DNA of 5,143 bases from the NCBI GenBank assembly GCA_023423995.1, contig JAFAEL010000246.1, positions 1-5,143 of the forward strand. Direction: 5' to 3'. This document shows, one piece after another, positions 1 to 5,143 of this stretch (position 1 is the stretch's first letter; each line of letters starts with the position of its first letter). The notes below the pieces were generated by a model, which had not been told where the DNA came from, made no database searches, and worked only from the letters and a program-made list of their open reading frames with translations. The position numbers and the translations under genes are program-made. The stretch is from Pseudomonadota bacterium. GTDB lineage: Bacteria > Pseudomonadota > Alphaproteobacteria > Rhizobiales > Beijerinckiaceae.

Positions 1-7
1 GAACCGC

Positions 8-193
8 ATGAACGAGGTCGCGTCTCAGGCGGAACTCGCGGCCGTGCGCGGCGAGGTCGCGTTCATCTCCCGCCGCATCCGGACCGTGCCGGGCTGGACC
101 GCGCTCGTCGGCTCATCCGTCGTCACCGCGATCCTCACGGCCATTGTCATCATTCTTCTTCTTCGGTTCTTTCCTGGAGCACTCGCACGATGA
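8..193 (+). CDS. Small single-pass membrane protein, unknown function
   Basis: I do not recognise a family. The 61-residue reading has a polar N-terminal part (about residues 1-28) with helix-like spacing of charged residues, then one hydrophobic segment (about 32-55, rich in V, I, L and A) and a short tail ending in Arg. This suggests a small inner-membrane protein with a short cytoplasmic helix. The frame is open to the left edge of the window and no Shine-Dalgarno is visible in the seven bases before the ATG, so the true start may lie upstream. Its stop codon overlaps the pgk start in an ATGA arrangement at 190-193, which implies cotranscription and translational coupling with pgk. That tight coupling and the clear membrane segment are the main reasons to treat it as a real gene. 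Confidence 0.6.
   Translation: MNEVASQAELAAVRGEVAFISRRIRTVPGWTALVGSSVVTAILTAIVIILLLRFFPGALAR
176..179 (+). promoter_or_regulatory. Shine-Dalgarno for pgk
   Basis: GGAG lies ten bases before the ATG at 190 and inside the 3' end of the upstream small ORF. It supports 190 as the pgk start and fits reinitiation or coupled translation across the four-base overlap. Confidence 0.55.
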
Positions 194-1389
194 TCGGCGT
201 CAAGACGCTCGACGACGCTGACGTTAAGGGTAAGCGCGTCCTCGTCCGCGTCGACCTGAACGTCCCGACCGAGAACGGACGCGTCACGGACCGGACCCGG
301 ATCGAGCGTGTCCTGCCGACCATCCGGGAGATCGCGGATGCGGGCGGGCGCGTGATCCTGCTGGCGCATTTCGGCCGCCCGAAAGGCGGGCGGAGCGAGA
401 AGGATTCGCTGAAGCCGATCGCCGCGGCCGTCGCCGAGGATCTCGGCCGCCCCGTCGCCTTCGCCGAGGATTGCGTCGGCGAGCCGGCCGAGCGCGCCGT
501 GGCGGGCATGAAGGACGGCGACGTCCTCCTGCTCGAGAACACCCGTTTCCATCCCGAGGAGGAGAAGAACGAACCCGGCTTCGCCCAGAAGCTCGCCTCG
601 CTCGGCGACCTCTATGTGAACGACGCCTTCTCGGCCGCGCACCGGGCGCACGCCTCCACGGAAGGGGTCGCGCATCTTCTTCCGTCCTATGCCGGACGGA
701 CCATGGAGGCCGAACTCGACGCCTTGTCGAAGGGGCTGGAGAACCCGCAGCATCCCGTCGTGGCGATCGTCGGCGGCGCGAAGGTCTCGACCAAGATCGA
801 CCTCCTCGAGAACCTCGTCGCCCGGGTGGACGCGCTGGTGATCGGCGGCGGGATGGCCAACACCTTCCTGCACGCGATCGACATCGGGGTCGGAAAGTCG
901 CTCTGCGAGAAGGATCTCGCGCCGACGGCCCAGCGGATCCTCGACCGCGCCAAGGAGACGGGCTGCGCGATCCTCCTGCCCGTGGATGCCGTGGTTTCCG
1001 CCGAGTTCAAGGCCGGCGCGCCCCACCATGCCTATGGGATCGACGCGATCCCGTCGGACGGCATGATCCTCGACGTCGGCTCGCAATCCGTCGACCGCAT
1101 CAACGCGGCCATCGACGACGCCCGCACGGTGGTCTGGAACGGCCCGCTCGGCGCCTTCGAGATCGCGCCCTTCGACCAGGGCACGGTGGCGGCCGCCCGT
1201 CATGCGGCGGAGCGCACCAAGGCCGGCAAGCTGGTCTCGGTGGCGGGCGGCGGCGATACCGTCGCGGCGCTCAATCACGCCGGCGTGGCCGAAGCCTTAA
1301 GCTACGTCTCGACGGCCGGCGGCGCCTTCCTCGAATGGCTCGAGGGCAAGAAGCTGCCCGGTGTCGAGGCTTTGAAGACAGGCAGCTAA
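190..1389 (+). CDS. pgk: Phosphoglycerate kinase
   Basis: Cytosolic enzyme that interconverts 1,3-bisphosphoglycerate plus ADP and 3-phosphoglycerate plus ATP in glycolysis, gluconeogenesis and the Calvin cycle. At 399 residues it has the usual bacterial length. Family motifs appear in order: RVDLNVP at 20-26 (Asp22 and Asn24 at the substrate site), HFGRPKG at 60-66, [11 protein letters not shown] from 114 with Arg119, and Arg152 in the basic patch. The nucleotide domain follows with GGAKVSTK at 195-202, GGGM at 219-222, WNGPLGAFE at 316-324 (Glu324 at the ribose site) and GGGDT at 353-357. No expected active-site residue looks lost. The start at 190 has a Shine-Dalgarno, and the N-terminus is right for the family. 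It is coupled to the small membrane ORF upstream and is followed after 37 bases by a coiled-coil ORF, then fba. The frame is intact. Confidence 0.98.
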   Translation: MIGVKTLDDADVKGKRVLVRVDLNVPTENGRVTDRTRIERVLPTIREIADAGGRVILLAHFGRPKGGRSEKDSLKPIAAAVAEDLGRPVAFAEDCVGEPAERAVAGMKDGDVLLLENTRFHPEEEKNEPGFAQKLASLGDLYVNDAFSAAHRAHASTEGVAHLLPSYAGRTMEAELDALSKGLENPQHPVVAIVGGAKVSTKIDLLENLVARVDALVIGGGMANTFLHAIDIGVGKSLCEKDLAPTAQRILDRAKETGCAILLPVDAVVSAEFKAGAPHHAYGIDAIPSDGMILDVGSQSVDRINAAIDDARTVVWNGPLGAFEIAPFDQGTVAAARHAAERTKAGKLVSVAGGGDTVAALNHAGVAEALSYVSTAGGAFLEWLEGKKLPGVEALKTGS

Positions 1390-1414
1390 GTCTCCAGCTA
1401 TGGTGTAAGCTTGC

Positions 1415-1419
1415 AGGAG
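1415..1419 (+). promoter_or_regulatory. Shine-Dalgarno for the coiled-coil ORF
   Basis: AGGAG lies seven bases before a GTG at 1427. Together they fix the start of a reading frame that lacks an N-terminal ATG and are the best evidence that the short ORF is translated. Confidence 0.6.
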
Positions 1420-1426
1420 CTAGCCC

Positions 1427-1663
1427 GTGGCCGAGAACATCCAGGACGCGACCTTCGAGATTTTGAAGAACCTCCAGTCGACTCTCGTCGAGTTCCGTAC
1501 AGAGGTTAATCAGCGCCTGGATAGGCTCGAAGCCGGCATGCGGAAGGATCGGCGCAATGCGGCCGGAATGATCGTCATGATGCGAGCGACCGCCGGAGAT
1601 TTCGACCAGAGGGTGAGCGAGGTCGAAGAGAGGCTTGCGCGGCTCGAGGCCGCACGGAGCTGA
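1427..1663 (+). CDS. Small coiled-coil protein, unknown function
   Basis: This 78-residue protein starts at GTG behind a well-spaced AGGAG. It has no signal peptide and only a short apolar stretch (about 45-52, with several Met), so it is probably cytosolic. Residues 13-34 show a heptad pattern (Leu13, Leu16, Leu20, Phe23, Val27, Leu34), and residues 59-73 show a second one (Phe59, Val63, Val66, Leu70, Leu73). The two helices are joined by a basic and Met-rich middle. This suggests a helical hairpin or an oligomerising coiled coil. It resembles small coiled-coil hypothetical proteins I recall from Hyphomicrobiales, but I cannot name a family. It sits between pgk and fba on the same strand. 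Rough hand counts give about 61% GC here against about 68% in three sampled lines of pgk, with more A/T-ending codons, which may point to late arrival or weaker codon selection. Confidence 0.75.
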   Translation: MAENIQDATFEILKNLQSTLVEFRTEVNQRLDRLEAGMRKDRRNAAGMIVMMRATAGDFDQRVSEVEERLARLEAARS

Positions 1664-1697
1664 TCCGCTCACGGCTGACCAACAACCAAGACCGTTC

Positions 1698-1702
1698 GGA
1701 GG
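1698..1702 (+). promoter_or_regulatory. Shine-Dalgarno for fba
   Basis: GGAGG lies ten bases before the ATG at 1713. It decides in favour of that start over an in-frame ATG at 1635, which would add 26 residues unlike the family and overlap the preceding gene. Confidence 0.7.
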
Positions 1703-1712
1703 TTACAGAATC

Positions 1713-2804
1713 ATGGCCCGCATCACTCTCAGGCAGTTGCTCGATCACGCCGCCGAGCACAGCTACGGCGTGCCGGCTTTCAACATCAACAACATGGAGC
1801 AGGCGCTCGCCATCATGGCGGCCGCGGATGCGGTCGACGCGCCGGTCATCATCCAGGCGTCCCGCGGCGCTCGGCAATATGCCAACGACATCATGCTGAA
1901 ACACATGATGGACGCCGTGACGGAGATCTATCCGCACATCCCCGTCTGCGTGCATCTCGATCACGGCAACGAGCCCGCGACCTGCATGACCGCCATCCAG
2001 GCGGGCTTCACCTCCGTCATGATGGACGGCTCGCTCAAGGCCGACGGCAAGACGCCGGGCGACTGGGACTACAATGTCCGCGTCACCAAGACCGTGACCG
2101 ACATGGCGCATCTCGGGGGCATCTCGGTGGAGGGTGAGCTCGGCGTGCTCGGCTCGCTGGAGAGCGGCATGGGCGAGGCGGAGGACGGCCACGGCGCCGA
2201 GGGCAAGCTCTCGCACGACCAGCTTCTCACCAATCCGGACGAGGCCGTGAAATTCGTGGCCGAGACCAAGGTGGACGCGCTCGCCATCGCGATGGGCACG
2301 AGCCACGGCGCGTACAAGTTCACCCGCAAGCCGGACGGCGCGGTCCTGGCGATGAACGTCATCGAGGAGATCCACCGCAAGCTCCCGGACACGCATCTCG
2401 TGATGCACGGCTCGTCCTCCGTGCCGCAGGAGCTCCAGGACATCATCAACAAGTACGGCGGGCAGATGAAGCCGACCTGGGGCGTGCCGGTCGAGGAGAT
2501 CCAGCGCGGCATCAAGCACGGCGTCCGCAAGATCAACATCGACACGGACAACCGCATGGCCATGACCGGCCAGATCCGGAAGGTGCTGCAGGAGAACCCG
2601 TCGGAATTCGATCCGCGCAAGTACCTGAAGCCCGCCATGGAGGCGATGACGAAGCTCTGCAAGCAGCGCTTCGAGGAGTTCAACACTGCCGGCCAGGCCT
2701 CCAAGATCAAGCGGGTCGCGACCCTCGCCGAGATGGCTGCCCGTTATGCCAAGGGCGAGCTCGACCCGAAGATCGGCGCCGTCACCCGCGCTGCGGCGGA
2801 ATAG
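1713..2804 (+). CDS. fba: Class II fructose-1,6-bisphosphate aldolase, Calvin-cycle subtype
   Basis: Zinc-dependent cytosolic aldolase that reversibly splits fructose 1,6-bisphosphate into dihydroxyacetone phosphate and glyceraldehyde 3-phosphate; this subtype is also known to act on sedoheptulose bisphosphate in autotrophs. The protein has 363 residues, typical of the CbbA-like class II branch. The N-terminus ([20 protein letters not shown]) fits the family. HLDHG at 81-85 gives the likely catalytic Asp83 and zinc ligand His84. SVEGELG at 138-144 holds the conserved acidic pair Glu140/Glu142. GTSHG at 195-199 and MHGSSS at 231-236 give His198 and His232 as further zinc ligands. NIDTD at 275-279 matches the phosphate-binding strand. 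No active-site residue appears lost. It lies 49 bases after the coiled-coil ORF and is followed by an intrinsic terminator, so it is probably the last gene of the pgk cluster. The autotrophic alternative name would be cbbA; no Calvin-cycle gene other than pgk is visible here. Confidence 0.97.
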   Translation: MARITLRQLLDHAAEHSYGVPAFNINNMEQALAIMAAADAVDAPVIIQASRGARQYANDIMLKHMMDAVTEIYPHIPVCVHLDHGNEPATCMTAIQAGFTSVMMDGSLKADGKTPGDWDYNVRVTKTVTDMAHLGGISVEGELGVLGSLESGMGEAEDGHGAEGKLSHDQLLTNPDEAVKFVAETKVDALAIAMGTSHGAYKFTRKPDGAVLAMNVIEEIHRKLPDTHLVMHGSSSVPQELQDIINKYGGQMKPTWGVPVEEIQRGIKHGVRKINIDTDNRMAMTGQIRKVLQENPSEFDPRKYLKPAMEAMTKLCKQRFEEFNTAGQASKIKRVATLAEMAARYAKGELDPKIGAVTRAAAE

Positions 2805-2841
2805 GGCCGGCCGGCCTTTCGCCGCAATCCGACAGCATTGG

Positions 2842-2871
2842 ACGGGGCCTGCGGGCCCCGTTTCCGTTTTT
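2842..2871 (+). terminator. Intrinsic terminator after fba
   Basis: A perfect 8-bp GC-rich stem (ACGGGGCC at 2842-2849 with GGCCCCGT at 2854-2861) encloses a four-base loop and runs into a T-rich tail, TTTCCGTTTTT at 2861-2871. It sits 37 bases after the fba stop and should end the pgk-fba transcript. The next gene starts only 16 bases beyond the tail. Confidence 0.85.
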
Positions 2872-2887
2872 GCGCTAGACCGTCCCG

Positions 2888-3544
2888 ATGTCCGACTTGC
2901 AGCCCCGCCTGTATCTGTTCTCTCCTCTCCTCGAGGCGCCCGAAGCCTTCGCGGGCCAGCTCGGGGAAGCCTGCCACGCCGGCGATGTCGCGGCCGTCCT
3001 GCTGCGGCTCGCGCCTGCGGACGAACGCACCCTGGTCAAGGCGATCAAGGCGCTAGCTCCCGTCGCGCAGGAGCGCGGGGCCGCCGTGCTCGTCGAGATC
3101 GCGGGCGAGCTCGATGCCGCGCTCGTCGCCGCGCGAGGCGGTGCCGATGGAATCCACTGCGCCCAGCCAGCCGACCTGCGGGGCCTTCGCGAGCGCCTGC
3201 GGGACGGGCGGATGCTCGGCGCCGGCCAACTCCGCACCAAGCACGACGCGATGACGGCCGGGGAGGCGGGGGTCGACTACGTGATGTTCGGCGAGCCGCG
3301 GCCCGACGGCTATGTGCCGCCGCTCGATCAGACGGCCGAGCGGGCCGAGTGGTGGGCCGAGATCTTCGAACCGCCCTGCGTCGCCTATGCGGAGGACCTC
3401 GAGGCGGTTCGGGTCCTGTCCCGGACAGGTGCCGAGTTCGTGGCGATCGGCGACCTGGTTTGGGCTCATTCCGACGGCCCGGGGGAAGCCGTCCGGCTTG
3501 CCGGTCGGGTGTTGGCCGATGCCGCCGAGGAGCGGCCGGAATGA
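2888..3544 (+). CDS. Degenerate ThiE-like (thiamine phosphate synthase fold) protein
   Basis: The 218-residue length and motif order fit the ThiE/TenI beta-alpha barrel: RLYLFSP at 7-13 where ThiE has a YLVTD-type strand, GADGIH at 85-90 in place of the GVHLGQ region, GVDYVMFGEP at 128-137 in place of GADYVGxGP, and a final GAEFVAIGDLVW at 181-192. Genuine ThiE joins HMP-pyrophosphate to thiazole phosphate. By eye, most of its catalytic signatures are changed here: the QLRxK motif reads LLRLA at 38-42, the Asn-Asp pair reads Glu70-Ile71, the TxTK segment after GxGP is replaced by PRPDGYVPP, and the GGI loop reads AED at 168-170. It is therefore probably not a normal thiamine synthase, although automatic annotation would likely name it thiE. 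The ATG at 2888 is the first possible start, since an in-frame TAG lies at 2876-2878; no Shine-Dalgarno is visible. Its stop overlaps the start of the Sel1 gene. Confidence 0.85.
   Translation: MSDLQPRLYLFSPLLEAPEAFAGQLGEACHAGDVAAVLLRLAPADERTLVKAIKALAPVAQERGAAVLVEIAGELDAALVAARGGADGIHCAQPADLRGLRERLRDGRMLGAGQLRTKHDAMTAGEAGVDYVMFGEPRPDGYVPPLDQTAERAEWWAEIFEPPCVAYAEDLEAVRVLSRTGAEFVAIGDLVWAHSDGPGEAVRLAGRVLADAAEERPE
3527..3532 (+). promoter_or_regulatory. Shine-Dalgarno for the Sel1-repeat gene
   Basis: GAGGAG lies eight bases before the ATG at 3541, within the last codons of the ThiE-like gene. It supports 3541 as the start rather than a long N-terminal extension in the same frame reaching back to 2746. 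Confidence 0.65.
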
Positions 3545-4518
3545 TCGCCCTGCGCCATGTTCCGGCCGTGCTTCTCGCCGGCCTGCTGTGCGCGGGGACG
3601 GCGGGCGCACAGGAGACCCCGAAGGCCCCTGCAAATGCGGAGCGCGCGGCGAAAGTCACGCCGGAGAAGCCGGCCGGTTCCGCGCGGCTCGACCTGGCGT
3701 TCGGGGCCTATCAGCGCGGGCTCTACCTGACGGCTTTCCGCGAGGCGACGAAGCGCATCGAGGCCGACCCCAAGGACGGCGCCGCGATGACGCTGCTCGG
3801 CGAGCTTTACAACCAGGGCCTCGGTGTCCGGCAGGATGCCACCGAAGCCGCGCGCTGGTACCGCCTTGCGGCAGAGCGCGGTGACGCGCATGCGATGGCG
3901 TCCCTTGGCCTCATGACGGCGGACGGGCGGGGCGTGAAGAAGGATCCCGCTGCGGCCCGGGCTTGGTTCGAGAAGGCTGCGGGCCTCGGCGAGGGGACGG
4001 CGAGCTACAATCTCGCGCTCCTGCTCCTGGCAGGTGGCGCTGAGGCGGACCTGCCCGAGGTCGCCCGGCTGCTTCGCGTCGCGGCCGATGCCGAGCTCGG
4101 CGACGCGCAGCATGACCTCGGCGTCCTGTACGCTCGGGGCAAGGGTGTCGGGCAGAACGCGGAGGAAGCCGCCAAGCTCTATATCCGCTCGGCGAAGAAC
4201 GGCTCGATCGCCGGGGAGGTCGCGCTCGCGATCGCTCTGTTCAATGGCGAGGGCATCAAGAAGAACGAGGCCCACGCGGCACGACTTTTCCGGCGCACGG
4301 CCCTGCGCGGCAACGCGATCGCGCAAAATCGGCTGGCGCGGATCTACGCCACCGGACGGGGAGTTCCTCGGAACCTAATCGAGGCCGCCGCCTGGCACCT
4401 GATGGCGTCCGGCCAGGGGCTGCCGGATTCCTGGCTCGACAGCACCCTGAAGGACATGCCCGAGCAGGATCGCAAGCGCGCCGAGCAACTCGCGGCCGAG
4501 CGCGCCGCGGTGCTCTGA
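3541..4518 (+). CDS. Exported Sel1-repeat (TPR-like) protein
   Basis: This 325-residue protein has a clear signal peptide: basic residues at 5-6, a hydrophobic core at about 7-20, and a probable AGA cleavage site before Gln24. A Pro/Lys/Ala-rich linker (24-47) leads to a TPR-like helical segment, then about six Sel1-type repeats of roughly 35 residues (about 81-116, 117-151, 152-188, 189-222, 223-258, 259-294). Examples of the repeat core are LYNQGLGV, TADGRGVKKD, LYARGKGVGQN and IYATGRGVPRN. The third repeat is irregular and lacks the usual G-x-G-V turn. A charged helical tail follows. Sel1 arrays are protein-binding scaffolds, so a periplasmic adaptor role is likely, but the partner is unknown. 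The ATG overlaps the ThiE-like stop (ATGA at 3541-3544), implying coupled translation. Its TGA directly abuts the convergent hupE stop. Confidence 0.93.
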   Translation: MIALRHVPAVLLAGLLCAGTAGAQETPKAPANAERAAKVTPEKPAGSARLDLAFGAYQRGLYLTAFREATKRIEADPKDGAAMTLLGELYNQGLGVRQDATEAARWYRLAAERGDAHAMASLGLMTADGRGVKKDPAAARAWFEKAAGLGEGTASYNLALLLLAGGAEADLPEVARLLRVAADAELGDAQHDLGVLYARGKGVGQNAEEAAKLYIRSAKNGSIAGEVALAIALFNGEGIKKNEAHAARLFRRTALRGNAIAQNRLARIYATGRGVPRNLIEAAAWHLMASGQGLPDSWLDSTLKDMPEQDRKRAEQLAAERAAVL

Positions 4519-4549
4519 TCAGCCGCCCCAGAGAGGCAGGGCGGCGATC
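4517..4549. terminator. Bulged hairpin over the convergent gene junction, possible bidirectional transcript end
   Basis: GATC plus GCCGCCC (4517-4520 and 4522-4528) pairs with GGGCGGC plus GATC (4539-4545 and 4546-4549). This gives an 11-bp stem with one bulged A (4521) and a ten-base loop. It starts inside the Sel1 stop codon and covers the last codons of hupE. No T-run follows on either strand, so it is not a classical intrinsic terminator. It could protect 3' ends or assist termination. The inverted repeat is plainly seen; the function is inferred. Confidence 0.4.
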
Positions 4550-5142
4550 CCGACCAGGGCCACCGTTGCCGAGGCCGCCATCGTCAGCCGCGGCGCCATC
4601 ACGGGCCGGAGCTGGACCAGGCGCCGCGTCGCCTCCCGGGCGCCGAGGGCAATGCCGAGCTGCACGAGGGCGAGCCCGGCCAGATAGGCCCCGAGTGGGG
4701 ACGGCTCGGCACCGGCGATGCTTTCCGCCTGCACGTAGCCGTGGACCAATCCGCCGAACCCGCAAAGTACGGCCGCAATGGCGAGCGGGGTCCGGGCATT
4801 GAGCCAGACCGCGATGCCCGCGAGCAGGACCGAGAGGGCGACGAGCAGTTCCGCGCCCGGAACCCCGATCCCGCCGAGATGGAGCGCGGTCCCGAACGCT
4901 CCGGCCAGCAGGAAGATGGCGGGCAGCGCCCAGCCTCGGCGCAGGAAAGCGGACAAGATGCCGATCCCGACCACGAAGGCCAGGTGATCGGGTCCGATGA
5001 CCGGGTGCGCGAGGCCGGACAGGAAGCCCTGGGCGAGTGTGGTTGGAGTCTCGCCATCCATCGCGTGATGGGCGAGCGCCGGACCTGCCGCCGCGATCGC
5101 AGCGCCCGCCAGGGCAACCCGAGGGAGAACCCGCAACACCAT
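4519..5142 (-). CDS. hupE: HupE/UreJ-family membrane protein, probable nickel or cobalt permease
   Basis: The 207-residue minus-strand protein has a signal peptide (about 1-24, ending ALA before His25) and about six hydrophobic segments (roughly 52-66, 71-91, 95-113, 117-138, 149-168, 185-205). The family signature HPVIGPDHLAFVVGIG lies at 46-61, giving the H-P-x-x-G-x-D-H motif with His46, Asp52 and His53. Further likely metal-site residues are His88, Glu98, and the later GFGGLVHGYVQAE motif at 128-140 with His134 and Glu140. HupE/UreJ proteins import nickel for hydrogenase or urease, and some relatives are linked to cobalt. No hydrogenase, urease or cobalamin gene is in view, so the metal is undecided. 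The ATG at 5142-5140 is one base from the window edge; the ribosome binding site and promoter lie outside. The signal peptide supports this start. The gene converges on the Sel1 gene with no spacer. Confidence 0.9.
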   Translation of the reverse strand: MVLRVLPRVALAGAAIAAAGPALAHHAMDGETPTTLAQGFLSGLAHPVIGPDHLAFVVGIGILSAFLRRGWALPAIFLLAGAFGTALHLGGIGVPGAELLVALSVLLAGIAVWLNARTPLAIAAVLCGFGGLVHGYVQAESIAGAEPSPLGAYLAGLALVQLGIALGAREATRRLVQLRPVMAPRLTMAASATVALVGIAALPLWGG

Positions 5143-5143
5143 T

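Noticed and set aside
25..1278. Long open frame of 417 codons on the minus strand, antisense to pgk
   Set aside because: Its translation is Arg/Asp/His-rich and low in complexity, with no recognisable domain. It lies opposite a fully conserved enzyme and is typical of shadow frames in high-GC DNA.
1384..1422. Three copies of AGCTA around the pgk stop and the next ribosome binding site
   Set aside because: A five-base word is too short, spacing is irregular, and the same word also occurs inside pgk near 1301. I see no convincing operator.
1635..1712. Upstream in-frame ATG that would lengthen the aldolase by 26 residues
   Set aside because: The extension is unlike the family, overlaps the coiled-coil ORF, and the ATG at 1713 has a well-placed GGAGG.
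1575..2519. Long minus-strand open frame opposite fba
   Set aside because: Composition is that of a GC-driven shadow frame and the plus-strand gene is unambiguous. The same reasoning removes the other long antisense frames in the window, such as 3466-4326.
2805..2816. GGCCGGCCGGCC palindromic run right after the fba stop
   Set aside because: It is a short simple GC repeat with no useful loop or T-tail; the real terminator lies just downstream.
2838..2880. TTGGAC that could be a -35 element for the ThiE-like gene
   Set aside because: No reasonable -10 hexamer lies about 17 bases downstream, and the site is inside the terminator stem region.
2746..3540. Long N-terminal extension of the Sel1 frame, upstream of 3541
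   Set aside because: It would cross the end of fba, the terminator and the whole ThiE-like gene, and its translation is Arg/Pro-rich filler. The signal peptide begins exactly at the ATG at 3541.

Overview
This looks like an ordinary chromosomal stretch of a high-GC alphaproteobacterium. The strong G/C bias at third codon positions, the Calvin-cycle-type class II aldolase next to pgk, and the style of the Sel1-repeat and HupE proteins suggest Hyphomicrobiales, possibly Methylobacteriaceae. That placement is recalled knowledge plus inference; nothing was searched. I see no tRNA or rRNA gene, CRISPR array, insertion sequence or phage gene.

Bases 1-2871 carry a plus-strand central-carbon cluster: a small membrane-protein ORF open at the left edge (8-193), phosphoglycerate kinase pgk (190-1389), a small coiled-coil protein (1427-1663) and class II fructose-bisphosphate aldolase (1713-2804). 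The first ORF overlaps pgk by four bases. The cluster ends at a convincing intrinsic terminator (2842-2871). Pgk and aldolase act in lower and upper glycolysis/gluconeogenesis and also in the Calvin cycle. The two small ORFs have no obvious metabolic role.

Bases 2888-4518 hold a second plus-strand pair. The first gene is a ThiE-fold protein (2888-3544) that keeps the outline of thiamine-phosphate synthase but seems to have lost most catalytic motifs. The second is an exported Sel1-repeat protein (3541-4518) with its start codon inside the stop of the first. The ThiE-like gene begins 16 bases after the terminator and has no visible Shine-Dalgarno, so its expression is unclear.

Bases 4519-5142 on the minus strand encode a HupE/UreJ-family membrane protein, a probable nickel or cobalt permease, running towards the Sel1 gene. 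The two convergent genes have no spacer: TGATCA supplies both stop codons, and a strong bulged hairpin covers the junction.

I do not see a clearly new system. The best leads are the degenerate ThiE paralogue, the two small ORFs flanking pgk, and the zero-spacer convergent junction with its hairpin.
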